A stretch of DNA of 64,000 bases from Ramlibacter albus (GTDB lineage Bacteria > Pseudomonadota > Gammaproteobacteria > Burkholderiales > Burkholderiaceae_C), in NCBI RefSeq assembly GCF_014297445.1, contig NZ_JACORU010000001.1, positions 1,393,931 through 1,457,930 of the forward strand. Direction: 5' to 3'. Below, piece by piece: positions 1 to 8,604 of this stretch. Position 1 is the stretch's first letter. Each line of letters starts with the position of its first letter. Below the pieces are notes generated by a model. The model had not been told where the DNA came from and did not search any database. It was given only the letters and a program-made list of their open reading frames with translations. The translations under genes were made by a program, and so were the position numbers.

Positions 1-230
1 TTCCGGCACGCGTAGCGCAGGCCCGCGCGCGTCAGCTCCCAGAACGGCTTGTAGTGCGCGCCGTGGTTGCTGGTGGTGACCAGGCGCGTGTACTCGATCT
101 GCTTGTCGCGCCACAGCACGGACAGGGCCGCGCCGTGGCCGGGGAACAGCTGCTCCGCGAGCAGGCCGACGCTGTACACGTCGAAGAGCGTGCCGTACGC
201 GTCGAATAGAACCGCCTTGGGTTTCTCCAT
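1..230 (-). CDS. Haloacid dehalogenase type II, N-terminal part (cut by window edge)
   Basis: This is the first 76 codons of a HAD-superfamily hydrolase that continues beyond the left edge. The protein opens with the type II dehalogenase signature FDAYGTLFDVYSV. Asp10 is the expected nucleophile, Thr14 follows, and Arg41 in LWRDKQIEYT sits where L-2-haloacid dehalogenases place the halide-binding arginine. The family hydrolyses L-2-haloalkanoates to D-2-hydroxy acids in the cytoplasm. The start is the ATG whose complement is at 228-230. It points away from the window and shares its strand with the amidohydrolase. The substrate cannot be fixed from this fragment, since many Burkholderiales paralogues are annotated only as HAD type II. 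Confidence 0.85.
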   Translation of the reverse strand, partial: MEKPKAVLFDAYGTLFDVYSVGLLAEQLFPGHGAALSVLWRDKQIEYTRLVTTSNHGAHYKPFWELTRAGLRYACR

Positions 231-312
231 GGCGGCACTTTATTCCGAACTCAGGCTGCCATTAAGTGCCTGGAAATCGAAGAATTGATGACTTGGATGC
301 GGGTAATCGGGC

Positions 313-1293
313 TCAGAACCCGAAAACCCGCTGCGCGTTCGACCCCCGGATCGCTTTGCACTGCGCCTCCGGCAACGCGGCCGTGTTGGCGAACGCGCCC
401 TTGGTGTCGTGCACCCAGTGCGGCCAGTCGGTGCCGAACATCACGTGCTCGGGCCCCACGATCTCGATCAGGTACTTCAGCGGCCGCAGGTCGTACGTGA
501 TGCTGTCGTAATAGATGTGGCGCAGGTAGTCGGTGGGCTTGCGCTTCATCTGGCGGCGCTGGGGCAGTTCGACCTCGTCGCCCTTCTCGAACCGGCCGAC
601 AAGGTAGGGCAGCGTGCCGCCGCCATGCGACGCGATGATCTTGAGGTTCGGGTACGTGTCGAAGAAGCCTTCGAAGATCATCCGCGTGATCGCGAGCGTG
701 GTGTCGAACATGAAGCCCACGGACCAGCTCAGGTCGAACTTGGTCATGTCCATGAAGTCCACGCCCGGCGGGTCCGTGGGGTGAACCAGCACCGGCAGCT
801 TGCGGTCGTCGATGGCCTTCCACACGGGCGCGAACATCGGGTCGGTGAGGCTCTTGCCCGCCACGTTGGCCAGCACCATCACGCCCACCGCGCCCTTTGA
901 GCAGGAACGCTCCAGCTCTTCCACGGCGCGCTGCGGGTATTCCCAGGGCAGCGACGCGAACCAGCGGATGCGGTCGGGGAAGCGCGATTGCGCGTCGGCG
1001 ACGTTGTCGTTGGCTTCGCGCGCGGCCATCACGCTGACCTCCTCGCCGCCCCAGTACACGTTCGGGCAGGTGAGGGAAACCACCGAGACGTCGATCTTCG
1101 CGGCGTCCATGTGCGCGATGCGCAGGTCCCAGTCGAAGTGGCCTTTCTGCGGGATCACCACGGGCGTGTCGCCGCGGAAGACTTCGCGCTGGCCGTCGGG
1201 CCGCGTCTTGACGTTGTAGATGCCGCTTTTTTCCTGGAGCAGCTGCAGCCACTTCGCGGTGAACATGTGGGTGTGGACGTCGATCACTGTCAT
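313..1293 (-). CDS. Amidohydrolase family protein (ACMSD/resorcylate decarboxylase-like)
   Basis: A 326-residue metal-dependent TIM-barrel hydrolase or decarboxylase of the amidohydrolase_2 family. Visible metal ligands are His7 and His9 in the N-terminal VHTH motif, the His of LVHPTDPPG, the His of ASHGGG and the Asp of FGTDWPHW, which is the complete set for the ACMSD-like group. Members decarboxylate aminocarboxymuconate semialdehyde, resorcylates or related aromatic-degradation intermediates, but the substrate is not readable here. I chose the ATG at 1293. An in-frame ATG at 1302 is possible, and a 14-bp palindrome covers both. It diverges from the Bug binding-protein gene, so co-regulation is likely. 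Confidence 0.85.
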   Translation of the reverse strand: MTVIDVHTHMFTAKWLQLLQEKSGIYNVKTRPDGQREVFRGDTPVVIPQKGHFDWDLRIAHMDAAKIDVSVVSLTCPNVYWGGEEVSVMAAREANDNVADAQSRFPDRIRWFASLPWEYPQRAVEELERSCSKGAVGVMVLANVAGKSLTDPMFAPVWKAIDDRKLPVLVHPTDPPGVDFMDMTKFDLSWSVGFMFDTTLAITRMIFEGFFDTYPNLKIIASHGGGTLPYLVGRFEKGDEVELPQRRQMKRKPTDYLRHIYYDSITYDLRPLKYLIEIVGPEHVMFGTDWPHWVHDTKGAFANTAALPEAQCKAIRGSNAQRVFGF

Positions 1294-1294
1294 G

Positions 1295-1308
1295 ATTAGC
1301 ATGCTAAT
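1295..1308. promoter_or_regulatory. Perfect 14-bp palindrome in divergent promoter region (candidate MarR-type operator)
   Basis: ATTAGCATGCTAAT reads identically on both strands. It lies between the divergent amidohydrolase and Bug genes and overlaps the amidohydrolase start region. The sequence and symmetry fit operators of MarR-family repressors, which often control aromatic catabolism genes. The assignment to MarR is inference, and no marR gene is in the window. Confidence 0.5.
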
Positions 1309-1344
1309 AGAAGCACCTTTTCGAGGACACAGGAGACAACCCGC

Positions 1345-2295
1345 ATGAAACGCCGTACCTTCGCCGCGCTGGCCGCGGCTTCGCTCGCCGCGCCCGCGGC
1401 CCTTGCGCAGGACCGCACGATCAAGATCTGGGTGGGCTTCCCGCCCGGCGGCTCGGCCGACGTGATCGCGCGCCTGCTCGCCGAGAAGATGCGCGCGTCG
1501 CTCGGCCAGAACGTCATCGTGGACAACAAGCCGGGTGCCGCCGGGCGCCTCGTCCTCGGCGAACTCAAGCGCATGCCGCCGGACGGCCAGAACTTCGTGC
1601 TCTCGCCCTCCGGCGCGATGGTGATCGCGCCGCACCTCTACAAGCTGGAGTACGACCCGGTGAAGGATTTCACGCCGGTGTCGCGCATCGTGACCTTCGA
1701 CTTCGCGATCACCGCGGGCCCGGGTGCGCAGGGCAACGACCTCAAGTCCGTGCTCGCGTGGATGAAAGCCAACCCCGCAAAGGCCAACTACGCCACCTCG
1801 GGCGCGGGCACCGTGCCGCACTTCGCCGGCCAGCTGCTGTCGCAGGCGGCCGGCGTGCCGCTCACGCACGTCGCGTATCGCGGCGGCGCGCCCGCGGCGC
1901 AGGACCTGATCGGCGGGCAGGTGCCGCTGATGGTGGACACGGCCTCCGAGACCATCGAGCACCACAAGGCCGGCAAGGTGCGCATCCTCGCCGTTACCGG
2001 CGAGCAGCGTTCGAAGGCGCTGCCCGACGTCCCGACGCTCAAGGAGATCGGCATCAACACGGCGGCCGATGCCTTCTTCGGCCTGTACGGCCCGCCCGGC
2101 CTGCCGACGGACATCGTCAACCGCATGGACCGCGCGGTGAGCGACGCGCTGAAGGACCCGGCGGTGCAGGACCGCATCTACGGCTTCGGCCTCGTGCCGA
2201 ACCACGCGAACGCGGCGGAGCTTGCAGCCACGCAGGTCGCTCACCTCAAGCGCTGGGAGCAGCCGATCAAACAGTCGGGCTTCAAGGCCGAGTGA
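1345..2295 (+). CDS. Bug-family tripartite tricarboxylate transporter substrate-binding protein
   Basis: A 316-residue periplasmic binding protein of the Bug/TctC family. It has a cleavable-looking signal peptide (MKRRTFAALAAASLAAPAALA, with cleavage after AxA) and the family hallmarks VGFPPGGSADVIARLLAEKM near the mature N-terminus and NKPGAAGRLVLGEL about 40 residues later. These proteins capture small carboxylates or related solutes, either for TctAB permeases or as orphan sensors, and no tctA or tctB is nearby. Divergent placement from the amidohydrolase suggests a linked catabolic role. The ligand is unknown. An inverted repeat at 2304-2327 follows the stop. Confidence 0.9.
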   Translation: MKRRTFAALAAASLAAPAALAQDRTIKIWVGFPPGGSADVIARLLAEKMRASLGQNVIVDNKPGAAGRLVLGELKRMPPDGQNFVLSPSGAMVIAPHLYKLEYDPVKDFTPVSRIVTFDFAITAGPGAQGNDLKSVLAWMKANPAKANYATSGAGTVPHFAGQLLSQAAGVPLTHVAYRGGAPAAQDLIGGQVPLMVDTASETIEHHKAGKVRILAVTGEQRSKALPDVPTLKEIGINTAADAFFGLYGPPGLPTDIVNRMDRAVSDALKDPAVQDRIYGFGLVPNHANAAELAATQVAHLKRWEQPIKQSGFKAE

Positions 2296-2303
2296 GCGGA
2301 TTC

Positions 2304-2327
2304 GGCGCCGCTCTCGGGAGCGGCGCC
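2304..2327 (+). terminator. Strong hairpin after the Bug gene (terminator-like, no U-tract)
   Basis: Two perfect 10-base arms, GGCGCCGCTC and GAGCGGCGCC, flank a TCGG loop just after the Bug stop codon. No run of T follows, so it may be a transcript-stabilising hairpin rather than an intrinsic terminator. Confidence 0.5.
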
Positions 2328-2388
2328 TACATACGCTGTCGTGCGCGGTCAGCGCTTCGGCAGCAAGCTGCGCGGCAATATCCAACGC

Positions 2389-3210
2389 ATGTTCAAAGCA
2401 GTTCTCGGCAAGGCGGTGGTAGCGGGCGCCGCCTTCGCGTTGATCCCGGCTTTCGCCGCCACAAAGCCCGCTGAAACGGCCAAAGCCGCGTCCCCGGCGG
2501 CAAAGGCCGGCCCGGCGGCCGCGAAGACAAAGGGCAAGGCGACGGCCAAGGACAAGGCCACCGCCAAGGCCGAGAAGGTCGACACCACGCCCGGGCCACT
2601 GGCCGACTTCGGCAAGGTGGACGCCTCCGACGACGTGGTGCACGTCGCCAACTGGGTCTCCTACACGCGCAACAACCGCAACCGCGACTTCGTCGTCATC
2701 GACAAGAAGCACGCGCGCATGTACGTGTTCGATGCCAAGGGCAAGCTCAAGAGCGACGCCCCCGTGCTGCTGGGCAAGGCCGTCGGCGACGACTCGGCGC
2801 CGGGCGTCGGCGACAAGCCCTTGTCGCAGCTAAAGGACGAAGAAAAGACCACGCCCGCCGGCCGCTTCCTCGCCTCGCACGGCCGCAACACGCACGGCGC
2901 CGACATCCTGTGGATCGACTACAAGGCCGCCGTGTCGATGCACCGCGTGATCAAGGTGGGCGACGAGAACCGGTTCGAACGCCTGGCGTCGCCCGAGATC
3001 GACGACAACCGCATCTCCAACGGCTGCGTGAACGTGCCGATCGCGTTCTACAACTCGGTGCTCAAGCCTTCCGTCGGCAAGAAGGGCGCCTACGTGTACG
3101 TGCTGCCCGAGACGCGCTCCGTTCAGAAGGTCTTCGGCTCGTTCGATGTCACAGCCAAGGCGTCCGGGACACAATCGGCGGATGCCAAACCCGCCAGCAC
3201 CCAGCAGTAA
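2389..3210 (+). CDS. L,D-transpeptidase (YkuD family)
   Basis: A 273-residue exported protein. The signal segment MFKAVLGKAVVAGAAFALIPAFA is followed by an Ala/Lys-rich linker (about residues 25-70) and a YkuD-type catalytic domain (about 90-255). The catalytic Cys213 lies in ISNGCVNVP, with the partner His in SMHRV upstream, the arrangement seen in Burkholderiales murein L,D-transpeptidases. The enzyme would form 3-3 peptidoglycan cross-links or attach proteins to peptidoglycan in the periplasm. I chose the ATG at 2389 because it begins directly with the signal peptide; a GTG at 2341 in the same frame would add 16 residues. The 3' end overlaps the CoA-transferase start by 29 bases. Confidence 0.8.
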   Translation: MFKAVLGKAVVAGAAFALIPAFAATKPAETAKAASPAAKAGPAAAKTKGKATAKDKATAKAEKVDTTPGPLADFGKVDASDDVVHVANWVSYTRNNRNRDFVVIDKKHARMYVFDAKGKLKSDAPVLLGKAVGDDSAPGVGDKPLSQLKDEEKTTPAGRFLASHGRNTHGADILWIDYKAAVSMHRVIKVGDENRFERLASPEIDDNRISNGCVNVPIAFYNSVLKPSVGKKGAYVYVLPETRSVQKVFGSFDVTAKASGTQSADAKPASTQQ

Positions 3211-4390
3211 ACCACTGCCCTACGAGGGCATCCGCGTCGTCGAGTTCACCCACATGGTCATGGGGCCCACCTGTGGCATGGTGCTGGCCGACCTGGGCGC
3301 CGAAGTGATCAAGGTAGAGCCGGTGGCCGGCGACAACACGCGGCGGCTGCTCGGCTCCGGCGCGGGCTTCTACCCGCTCTTCAACCGCAACAAGAAGAGC
3401 GTGGCGCTGGACCTGCAGCAGGCCGAAGGCCGCGAGGCGGTGCTCAAGCTGATCGCCACCGCGGACATCGTGAGCGAGAACTTCAAGCCCGGCACGATGA
3501 AGAAGCTGGGGCTGGACTACGCCGCGCTCTCGAAATTGAACGAGCGGCTCATCTACGTCAGCCACAAGGGCTTCCTGCCCGGCCCGTACGACCACCGCAC
3601 GGCGCTGGACGAGGTGGTGCAGATGATGGGCGGCCTCGCGTACATGACGGGCCGCCCCGGCGACCCGCTGCGCGCGGGCACCAGCGTCAACGACATCATG
3701 GGCGGCATGTTCGGCGCGATCGGCGCGATGGCGGCGCTCGCGCAGCGCGAGAAGACGGGCCGCGGCCAGGAGGTGCAGAGCGCGCTCTTCGAGAACAACG
3801 TGTTCCTCGTCGCGCAGCACATGATGCAGTTCGCCGTCACTGGGAAGGCGGCCGACCCGATGCCCGCGCGCATTTCCGCGTGGGCGATCTACGACGTGTT
3901 CACGGTCAAGGACAACGAGCAGATCTTCCTGGCCGTGGTGAGCGACACGCAGTGGGCGATCTTCTGCGAGGCCTTCGGGCTGGACGACCTGCGCGCGGAC
4001 TCGCGCCTCGGGACGAACAACGACCGCGTCCGCGCGCGCGAGTGGCTGCTGCCGCAATTGCGTTCGCGCTTGGCCGACCACAGTGCGTCGGAACTGGCGG
4101 AGATCTTCGAGAAGAACGGGCTGCCCTTCGCGCCGATCACGCGGCCGCAGGACCTGTTCGACGACCCGCACCTCAATGGCACCGGCGGGCTCGCGCCCAT
4201 GACCTTGCCGGACGGCCGCGAAACCAAGGTGCCGTTGCTGCCGCTGATGCTCGATGGCGAGCGCCCGGGCCTGCGTGCGCATCCGCCGAAGCTGGGTGAG
4301 CACACGTGGGAGTTGCTGCGCAGCGTGGGCTACACGGACGCCCAATTGGAAGCGCTCGCAGCGAGAGGCGTGCTGCCACGCAGGGCTTGA
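3182..4390 (+). CDS. CaiB/BaiF family CoA-transferase (class III)
   Basis: A 402-residue class III CoA-transferase. Family motifs are GIRVVEFTHMVMGPTCGMVLADLGAEVIKVE at the N-terminus and AGTSVNDIMGGMFG, where Asp171 is the expected nucleophile that carries the acyl intermediate. These enzymes move CoA between carboxylic acids (formyl-CoA, carnitine, benzylsuccinate and similar). Substrate specificity cannot be read. The start at 3182 lies inside the L,D-transpeptidase gene, so the two are probably co-transcribed, and the nearby Bug and amidohydrolase genes suggest organic-acid catabolism. Confidence 0.85.
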   Translation: MPNPPAPSSKPLPYEGIRVVEFTHMVMGPTCGMVLADLGAEVIKVEPVAGDNTRRLLGSGAGFYPLFNRNKKSVALDLQQAEGREAVLKLIATADIVSENFKPGTMKKLGLDYAALSKLNERLIYVSHKGFLPGPYDHRTALDEVVQMMGGLAYMTGRPGDPLRAGTSVNDIMGGMFGAIGAMAALAQREKTGRGQEVQSALFENNVFLVAQHMMQFAVTGKAADPMPARISAWAIYDVFTVKDNEQIFLAVVSDTQWAIFCEAFGLDDLRADSRLGTNNDRVRAREWLLPQLRSRLADHSASELAEIFEKNGLPFAPITRPQDLFDDPHLNGTGGLAPMTLPDGRETKVPLLPLMLDGERPGLRAHPPKLGEHTWELLRSVGYTDAQLEALAARGVLPRRA

Positions 4391-4420
4391 CCCGGGGTCC
4401 ATGGCGGCTGGCACACTCTG

Positions 4421-4445
4421 GATGCCGGATCGAGTCCGGCATGAC
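4421..4445. repeat. REP-like extragenic palindrome
   Basis: GCCGGA-TCGAG-TCCGGC followed by ATGAC forms a short hairpin between the CoA-transferase and LysR genes. Similar palindromes ending in ATGAC occur at 18938-18964 and 31187-31258, so this looks like a dispersed repetitive extragenic palindromic family. Confidence 0.6.
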
Positions 4446-4456
4446 AATGCCACGCT

Positions 4457-5368
4457 GTGGACAAGCTCAAGCAGCTCGAATCCTTCGTCTCCGTCGCCAC
4501 CCGCGGCAGCCTGACCGCGGCCGCCAACGCCGAGGGCGTGGCGCCCGCGATCATGGGCCGGCGCCTCGACGCGCTGGAGGAGCGCCTCGGCGTGAAGCTG
4601 CTGGTGCGCACCACGCGCCGCATCACGCTCACGCACGAAGGCAGCGCCTTCCTCGAAGACTGCCAGCGCCTGCTGGCCGATCTCGCCAATGCGGAAGCGA
4701 GCGTGAGTGCGGGCGGCGTCAAGGCGAGCGGCCACTTGCGCGTCACCGCGCCCGCAGGCTTCGGCCGGCGCCATGTCGCGCCGCTCGTCCCGAAGTTCCG
4801 CGACCTGCATTCGGATGTCACGGTGTCGCTCAACCTGAGTGACCGCGTGGTGGACCTCGCGGGCGAAGGCTACGACTGCGCCGTGCGCGTCGGCGATTTC
4901 CCCGACTCGTCGCTCGTGAGCGTGCGCCTCGCGGACAACCGCCGCCTGTGCGTGGCCACGCCTTCGTACCTGCAGCGACGCGGCACGCCGAAACACCCCA
5001 ACGAGCTGGGCCTGCACGACTGCCTCACGCTATCCAGTGAGGCATCGCAAACCAGGGGATGGGCCTTCAAAGTCCCGGGCAAGGAAGAAGTCCTGCACAT
5101 CAAGCCCGCCGGCCCGCTCGACTGCTCCGACGGCCAGGTGCTGCACGACTGGTGCCTGCGCGGCATCGGCATCGCATGGCGCAGCACGTGGGAGGTGCAG
5201 CAGGACATCGCGGCCGGCCGGCTGGTGGAGGTGCTGGCAGAATACGCCGCGCCCGCGAACGGCATCTACGCCGTGTTCCCGCAGCGCAAGCACCTGCCGC
5301 TGCGCGTGCGCCTGTGGATCGACTTCCTCAAGCACAACTACGCGCAGCCGGACTTCTGGAAGACGTAA
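4457..5368 (+). CDS. LysR-family transcriptional regulator
   Basis: A 303-residue LysR regulator. The winged helix-turn-helix occupies about residues 1-60 (MDKLKQLESFVSVATRGSLTAAANAEGVAP), followed by a periplasmic-binding-protein-like effector domain from about 90 to 290. The start is a GTG at 4457. The DUF2214 gene follows after 14 bases, so the two may share a transcript; the regulator's true target could also be the upstream CoA-transferase. It resembles the CrgA/DsdC-like LysR branch that is common in Burkholderiales. The effector is unknown. Confidence 0.88.
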   Translation: MDKLKQLESFVSVATRGSLTAAANAEGVAPAIMGRRLDALEERLGVKLLVRTTRRITLTHEGSAFLEDCQRLLADLANAEASVSAGGVKASGHLRVTAPAGFGRRHVAPLVPKFRDLHSDVTVSLNLSDRVVDLAGEGYDCAVRVGDFPDSSLVSVRLADNRRLCVATPSYLQRRGTPKHPNELGLHDCLTLSSEASQTRGWAFKVPGKEEVLHIKPAGPLDCSDGQVLHDWCLRGIGIAWRSTWEVQQDIAAGRLVEVLAEYAAPANGIYAVFPQRKHLPLRVRLWIDFLKHNYAQPDFWKT

Positions 5369-5382
5369 AGGACCCATCCGAC

Positions 5383-5835
5383 ATGACGCAGGAAGCCCTG
5401 CTGGCCTACGCGCACATCCTGGCCATCTTCACCATGATCGTGTTCCTCACGAGCGAGGCGGCGCTGTGCCGCAGCGAATGGATGAACGCCACCATCGTCG
5501 AGCGGCTGGCGCGCGTCGACATGATCTACGGCATCTCGGCGGGCGCGGTGTTCGTCACGGGGCTCGCGCGCGTCTTCCTCGGCGCCAAGGGCGCCGGGTA
5601 CTACGCGGGCAACCCGCTCTTCTGGACGAAGTTCGGCCTTTTCGCGGCAGTCGGGCTGATCTCGATCGCGCCGACGCTCGCGTTCATCCGGTGGCGCCGC
5701 GCCTTGCGGGCGAGCGGCGGCCTGCCGGACGAAGCCGAGGTCAAGCGCGTGCGCAAGCTGGTGATGGTCCAGGCGCACATCATCCCTGTCGTGCCGCTGG
5801 CCGCGGTTTTCCTCGCCCGCGGCTACGGGAGCTGA
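5383..5835 (+). CDS. DUF2214 family membrane protein
   Basis: A 150-residue inner-membrane protein with about four hydrophobic segments: LLAYAHILAIFTMIVFL, MIYGISAGAVFVTGLARVFL, FGLFAAVGLISIAPTLAFI and IIPVVPLAAVFLA. The length and the early AYAHIL sequence match DUF2214, a family without assigned function. It sits 14 bases after the LysR gene. The start at 5383 is the first ATG after the LysR stop that precedes the first helix. Confidence 0.75.
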   Translation: MTQEALLAYAHILAIFTMIVFLTSEAALCRSEWMNATIVERLARVDMIYGISAGAVFVTGLARVFLGAKGAGYYAGNPLFWTKFGLFAAVGLISIAPTLAFIRWRRALRASGGLPDEAEVKRVRKLVMVQAHIIPVVPLAAVFLARGYGS

Positions 5836-5839
5836 GCCG

Positions 5840-6151
5840 TCAGGCTGCCTTCTTCAGGCACTCGGACATGAACTTCTTGCGCTCGTCGCCCTTTTTGTCC
5901 TTGGCGTCGGCGTTGCAGGTCTTCATCTTTTCCTGCTGGGCCGCCTGCTTGTTCTTCAGGCACTCGGACATGAACTTCTTGCGCTCGTCGCCCTTCTTGT
6001 CGCCGGCTTCCTTGTTGCAGACGGCCATCTTGGACTGCTGCTTGTTCTCGGCCTTTTCGGCGGCCGGCTTGGCGGCGCCGGCGTGGCTGGCGGCGTAAAC
6101 GGGGCCGGCGCAGAACGCGGCAACGGCCAGGATGCCCAGAATCCTCTTCAT
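5840..6151 (-). CDS. PsiF-repeat exported protein
   Basis: A 103-residue secreted protein with signal peptide MKRILGILAVAAFCAGPVYA. It contains two copies of the PsiF repeat (CNxxAxDKKGDERKKFMSECL), at about residues 45-66 and 79-100, each with paired Cys. PsiF was first seen as a phosphate-starvation-inducible protein in Escherichia coli and its biochemical role is unknown. The DNA of the two repeats is almost identical over about 44 bases (5850-5894 and 5952-5995). It is convergent with the DUF2214 gene, only 4 bases away. Confidence 0.85.
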   Translation of the reverse strand: MKRILGILAVAAFCAGPVYAASHAGAAKPAAEKAENKQQSKMAVCNKEAGDKKGDERKKFMSECLKNKQAAQQEKMKTCNADAKDKKGDERKKFMSECLKKAA

Positions 6152-6227
6152 GCTGTACTCCTTACTCCTTAGCGGACTTGTTCAGCTAGGGGAGGAGGCA
6201 GCATACCCCGGCACGTAAAATTCGCAA

Positions 6228-7901
6228 ATGCTCCAAGTGAAACAGGACCTGCTCGGTGCGCTCGCCACCGGGCTGGACAAGCTGCTGCCCGGCTCCGCCT
6301 CGAAGGCGGCGTTCGAGTCCCCCAAGGTGGCGGCGCACGGCGACTTCGCCTGCACCGCGGCGATGCAGCTCGCCAAGCCGCTCAAGCAGAACCCGCGCGC
6401 GCTGGCCGAAAGCCTGCGCACCGAGCTGCTGGCCACGCCCGCTTTCCAGCGGTGGGTGGAGGCGGTGGACATCGCGGGCCCGGGCTTCATCAACATCAAG
6501 CTCAAGCCCCAGGCCAAGCAGCAGGTGGTGAAGGAAGTGCTCGCCGAAGGCGCGCAGTTCGGCGTGCAGCCCGCCAACGGCAAGCACATGATGGTGGAGT
6601 TCGTCTCCGCCAACCCCACCGGCCCGCTGCACGTGGGCCACGGCCGGCAGGCGGCACTCGGTGACGCCATCTGCAACCTGTACGGCACGCAGGGCTGGGA
6701 CGTCTACCGCGAGTTCTATTACAACGACGCGGGCGTGCAGATCGAGACGCTGGCCCTGTCGACGCAGCTGCGCGCCAAGGGCATCAAGCCGGGCGATGCG
6801 CTCTGGCCCGAGAACGCCTACAACGGCGACTACATCCAGGACATCGCCGACGATTTCCTCGCGAAGAAGACCGTGAAGTCCGACGACCGCGAGTTCACCG
6901 CCAGCGGCGACGTGGAGGACATCGACTCCATCCGCCAGTTCGCCGTGGCCTACCTGCGCCACGAGCAGGACCTGGACCTGCGGGCCTTCCAGGTGAAGTT
7001 CGACAACTACTACCTCGAGTCGAGCCTGTACACCAGCGGCCGCGTCGAAGGCACGGTCAAGCGGCTGGTCGAGGCCGGCAAGACCTACGAGCAGGACGGC
7101 GCGCTGTGGCTGCGCACCACCGAGTACGGCGACGACAAGGACCGCGTGATGCGCAAGTCCGACGGCACGTTCACGTACTTCGTGCCGGACGTGGCGTACC
7201 ACATCACGAAGTGGGAGCGCGGCTTCACCAAGGTCGTGAACATCCAGGGCACGGACCACCACGGCACCATCGCCCGCGTGCGCGCGGGCCTGCAGGCGGC
7301 CGGCGTGGGCATTCCCCAGGGTTACCCGGATTACGTGCTGCACACGATGGTGCGCGTGATGAAGGACGGCGAGGAGGTGAAGATCTCCAAGCGCGCCGGC
7401 AGCTACGTCACGCTGAGCGACCTGATCGACTGGACCAGCAAGGACGCGGTTCGCTTCTTCCTGCTGTCACGCAAGGCGGACACCGAGTACACCTTCGACG
7501 TGGACCTGGCGCTGGCGAAGAACAACGACAACCCGGTCTACTACGTGCAGTACGCCCATGCGCGGATCTGCTCCGTGCTGGAGGCCTGGGGCGGCGACCG
7601 CGCCGCGCTGGCCGGGGCGGACCTGTCGGCGCTGGACAGCCCGGCTGCGTTGAACCTGATGCTGCAGCTGGCCAAGTACCCGGAGATGCTGACGGCGGCC
7701 GCGGCCGATTTCGCGCCGCACGACGTCACCTTCTACCTGCGCGAGCTGGCCGCGGCGTACCACAGTTACTACGACAGCGAGCGCATCCTGGTGGACGACG
7801 AAACGGTGAAGAAGGCACGGCTGGCGCTGGTCGCCGCCTGCGCGCAGGTGTTGCACAATGGTTTGGCGGTGCTGGGCGTCGGCGCGCCGCAGAGGATGTA
7901 G
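6228..7901 (+). CDS. argS: Arginyl-tRNA synthetase
   Basis: A 557-residue class I aminoacyl-tRNA synthetase that charges tRNA-Arg. Visible parts are the N-terminal additional domain (about 1-110), the HIGH-type sequence [12 protein letters not shown] in the Rossmann fold, the KMSKS-type VKISKRAG, and the C-terminal DALR anticodon-binding domain ending in [12 protein letters not shown]. The length is normal. The start ATG at 6228 matches the expected [12 protein letters not shown] opening. The SPOR gene begins six bases after the stop, so they are probably an operon. Confidence 0.97.
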   Translation: MLQVKQDLLGALATGLDKLLPGSASKAAFESPKVAAHGDFACTAAMQLAKPLKQNPRALAESLRTELLATPAFQRWVEAVDIAGPGFINIKLKPQAKQQVVKEVLAEGAQFGVQPANGKHMMVEFVSANPTGPLHVGHGRQAALGDAICNLYGTQGWDVYREFYYNDAGVQIETLALSTQLRAKGIKPGDALWPENAYNGDYIQDIADDFLAKKTVKSDDREFTASGDVEDIDSIRQFAVAYLRHEQDLDLRAFQVKFDNYYLESSLYTSGRVEGTVKRLVEAGKTYEQDGALWLRTTEYGDDKDRVMRKSDGTFTYFVPDVAYHITKWERGFTKVVNIQGTDHHGTIARVRAGLQAAGVGIPQGYPDYVLHTMVRVMKDGEEVKISKRAGSYVTLSDLIDWTSKDAVRFFLLSRKADTEYTFDVDLALAKNNDNPVYYVQYAHARICSVLEAWGGDRAALAGADLSALDSPAALNLMLQLAKYPEMLTAAAADFAPHDVTFYLRELAAAYHSYYDSERILVDDETVKKARLALVAACAQVLHNGLAVLGVGAPQRM

Positions 7902-7907
7902 GCAGGC

Positions 7908-8594
7908 ATGGCACACAGTAAGCTCCAGGGCGGCAACGTCGTGGTCGGGATCATCATCGGCGTGGTCCTCGGCCTCGCCGCCGCACTGGCGGTGGCGGTC
8001 TACGTCACCAAAGTCCCCGTCCCTTTCCTGAACAAGGGCACCGCGCGCACCGCCGAGCAGGACGCCGCGGAGTCCAAGAAGAACCAGAACTGGGACCCCA
8101 ACGCGCCCCTGTACGGCAAGAACCCCGCGCGTCCCATGCCGTCCACGCCACCCGCGGGCACGGCCAGCGGCCCGGCCGGCGTGCTGCCGCTGCCGCCGCC
8201 GCTCTCCCCGCCGGAAAAGGACTCGAAGGAAGCCAAGGGTGACAAGCCCGCCGGTGCCGCGAGCGCCGCGAAGAAATCCGCAGACCCGCTGGGCGACCTG
8301 GCCGCTGCGCGCGCCGCCGCGGCTTCGCCCGTGCCGCCGGCCGTCGCGGGCGGCGACCCGTTCCTCTATTTCGTGCAGGCCGGCGCCTTCCGCACGGCCG
8401 AAGATGCCGAGGCGCAGCGCGCCAAGCTGTCCCTGATGGGCATCGAGTCGAAGGTGACCGAGCGCGAGCAGTCCGGCCGGCAGGTCTGGCGCGTGCGCGT
8501 GGGGCCCTTCAACACCAAGGACGAGGCCGACCGCTCCAAGGAAAAGCTGGAGGCGGGCGGCGTCGAGACGGCCCTCGTGCGCGTCCAACGTTGA
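7908..8594 (+). CDS. SPOR domain-containing protein (FtsN-like)
   Basis: A 228-residue bitopic inner-membrane protein. A short cytoplasmic tail is followed by a single helix (VVVGIIIGVVLGLAAALAVAVYV, about residues 10-32), a long Pro/Ala/Lys-rich periplasmic linker, and a C-terminal SPOR domain from about 150 (LYFVQAGAFRTAEDAEAQRAKL) that binds denuded septal peptidoglycan. The layout resembles the division protein FtsN. It sits between argS and the DsbA genes, a normal arrangement in this family. I leave the symbol blank because other SPOR proteins share this architecture. Confidence 0.85.
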   Translation: MAHSKLQGGNVVVGIIIGVVLGLAAALAVAVYVTKVPVPFLNKGTARTAEQDAAESKKNQNWDPNAPLYGKNPARPMPSTPPAGTASGPAGVLPLPPPLSPPEKDSKEAKGDKPAGAASAAKKSADPLGDLAAARAAAASPVPPAVAGGDPFLYFVQAGAFRTAEDAEAQRAKLSLMGIESKVTEREQSGRQVWRVRVGPFNTKDEADRSKEKLEAGGVETALVRVQR

Positions 8595-8604
8595 GGTAAC
8601 CCTG

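Noticed and set aside
313..2712. A 799-residue minus-strand frame across the Bug and transpeptidase genes
   Set aside because: Only the last 326 codons form the amidohydrolase; the upstream part is complement of convincing plus-strand genes.
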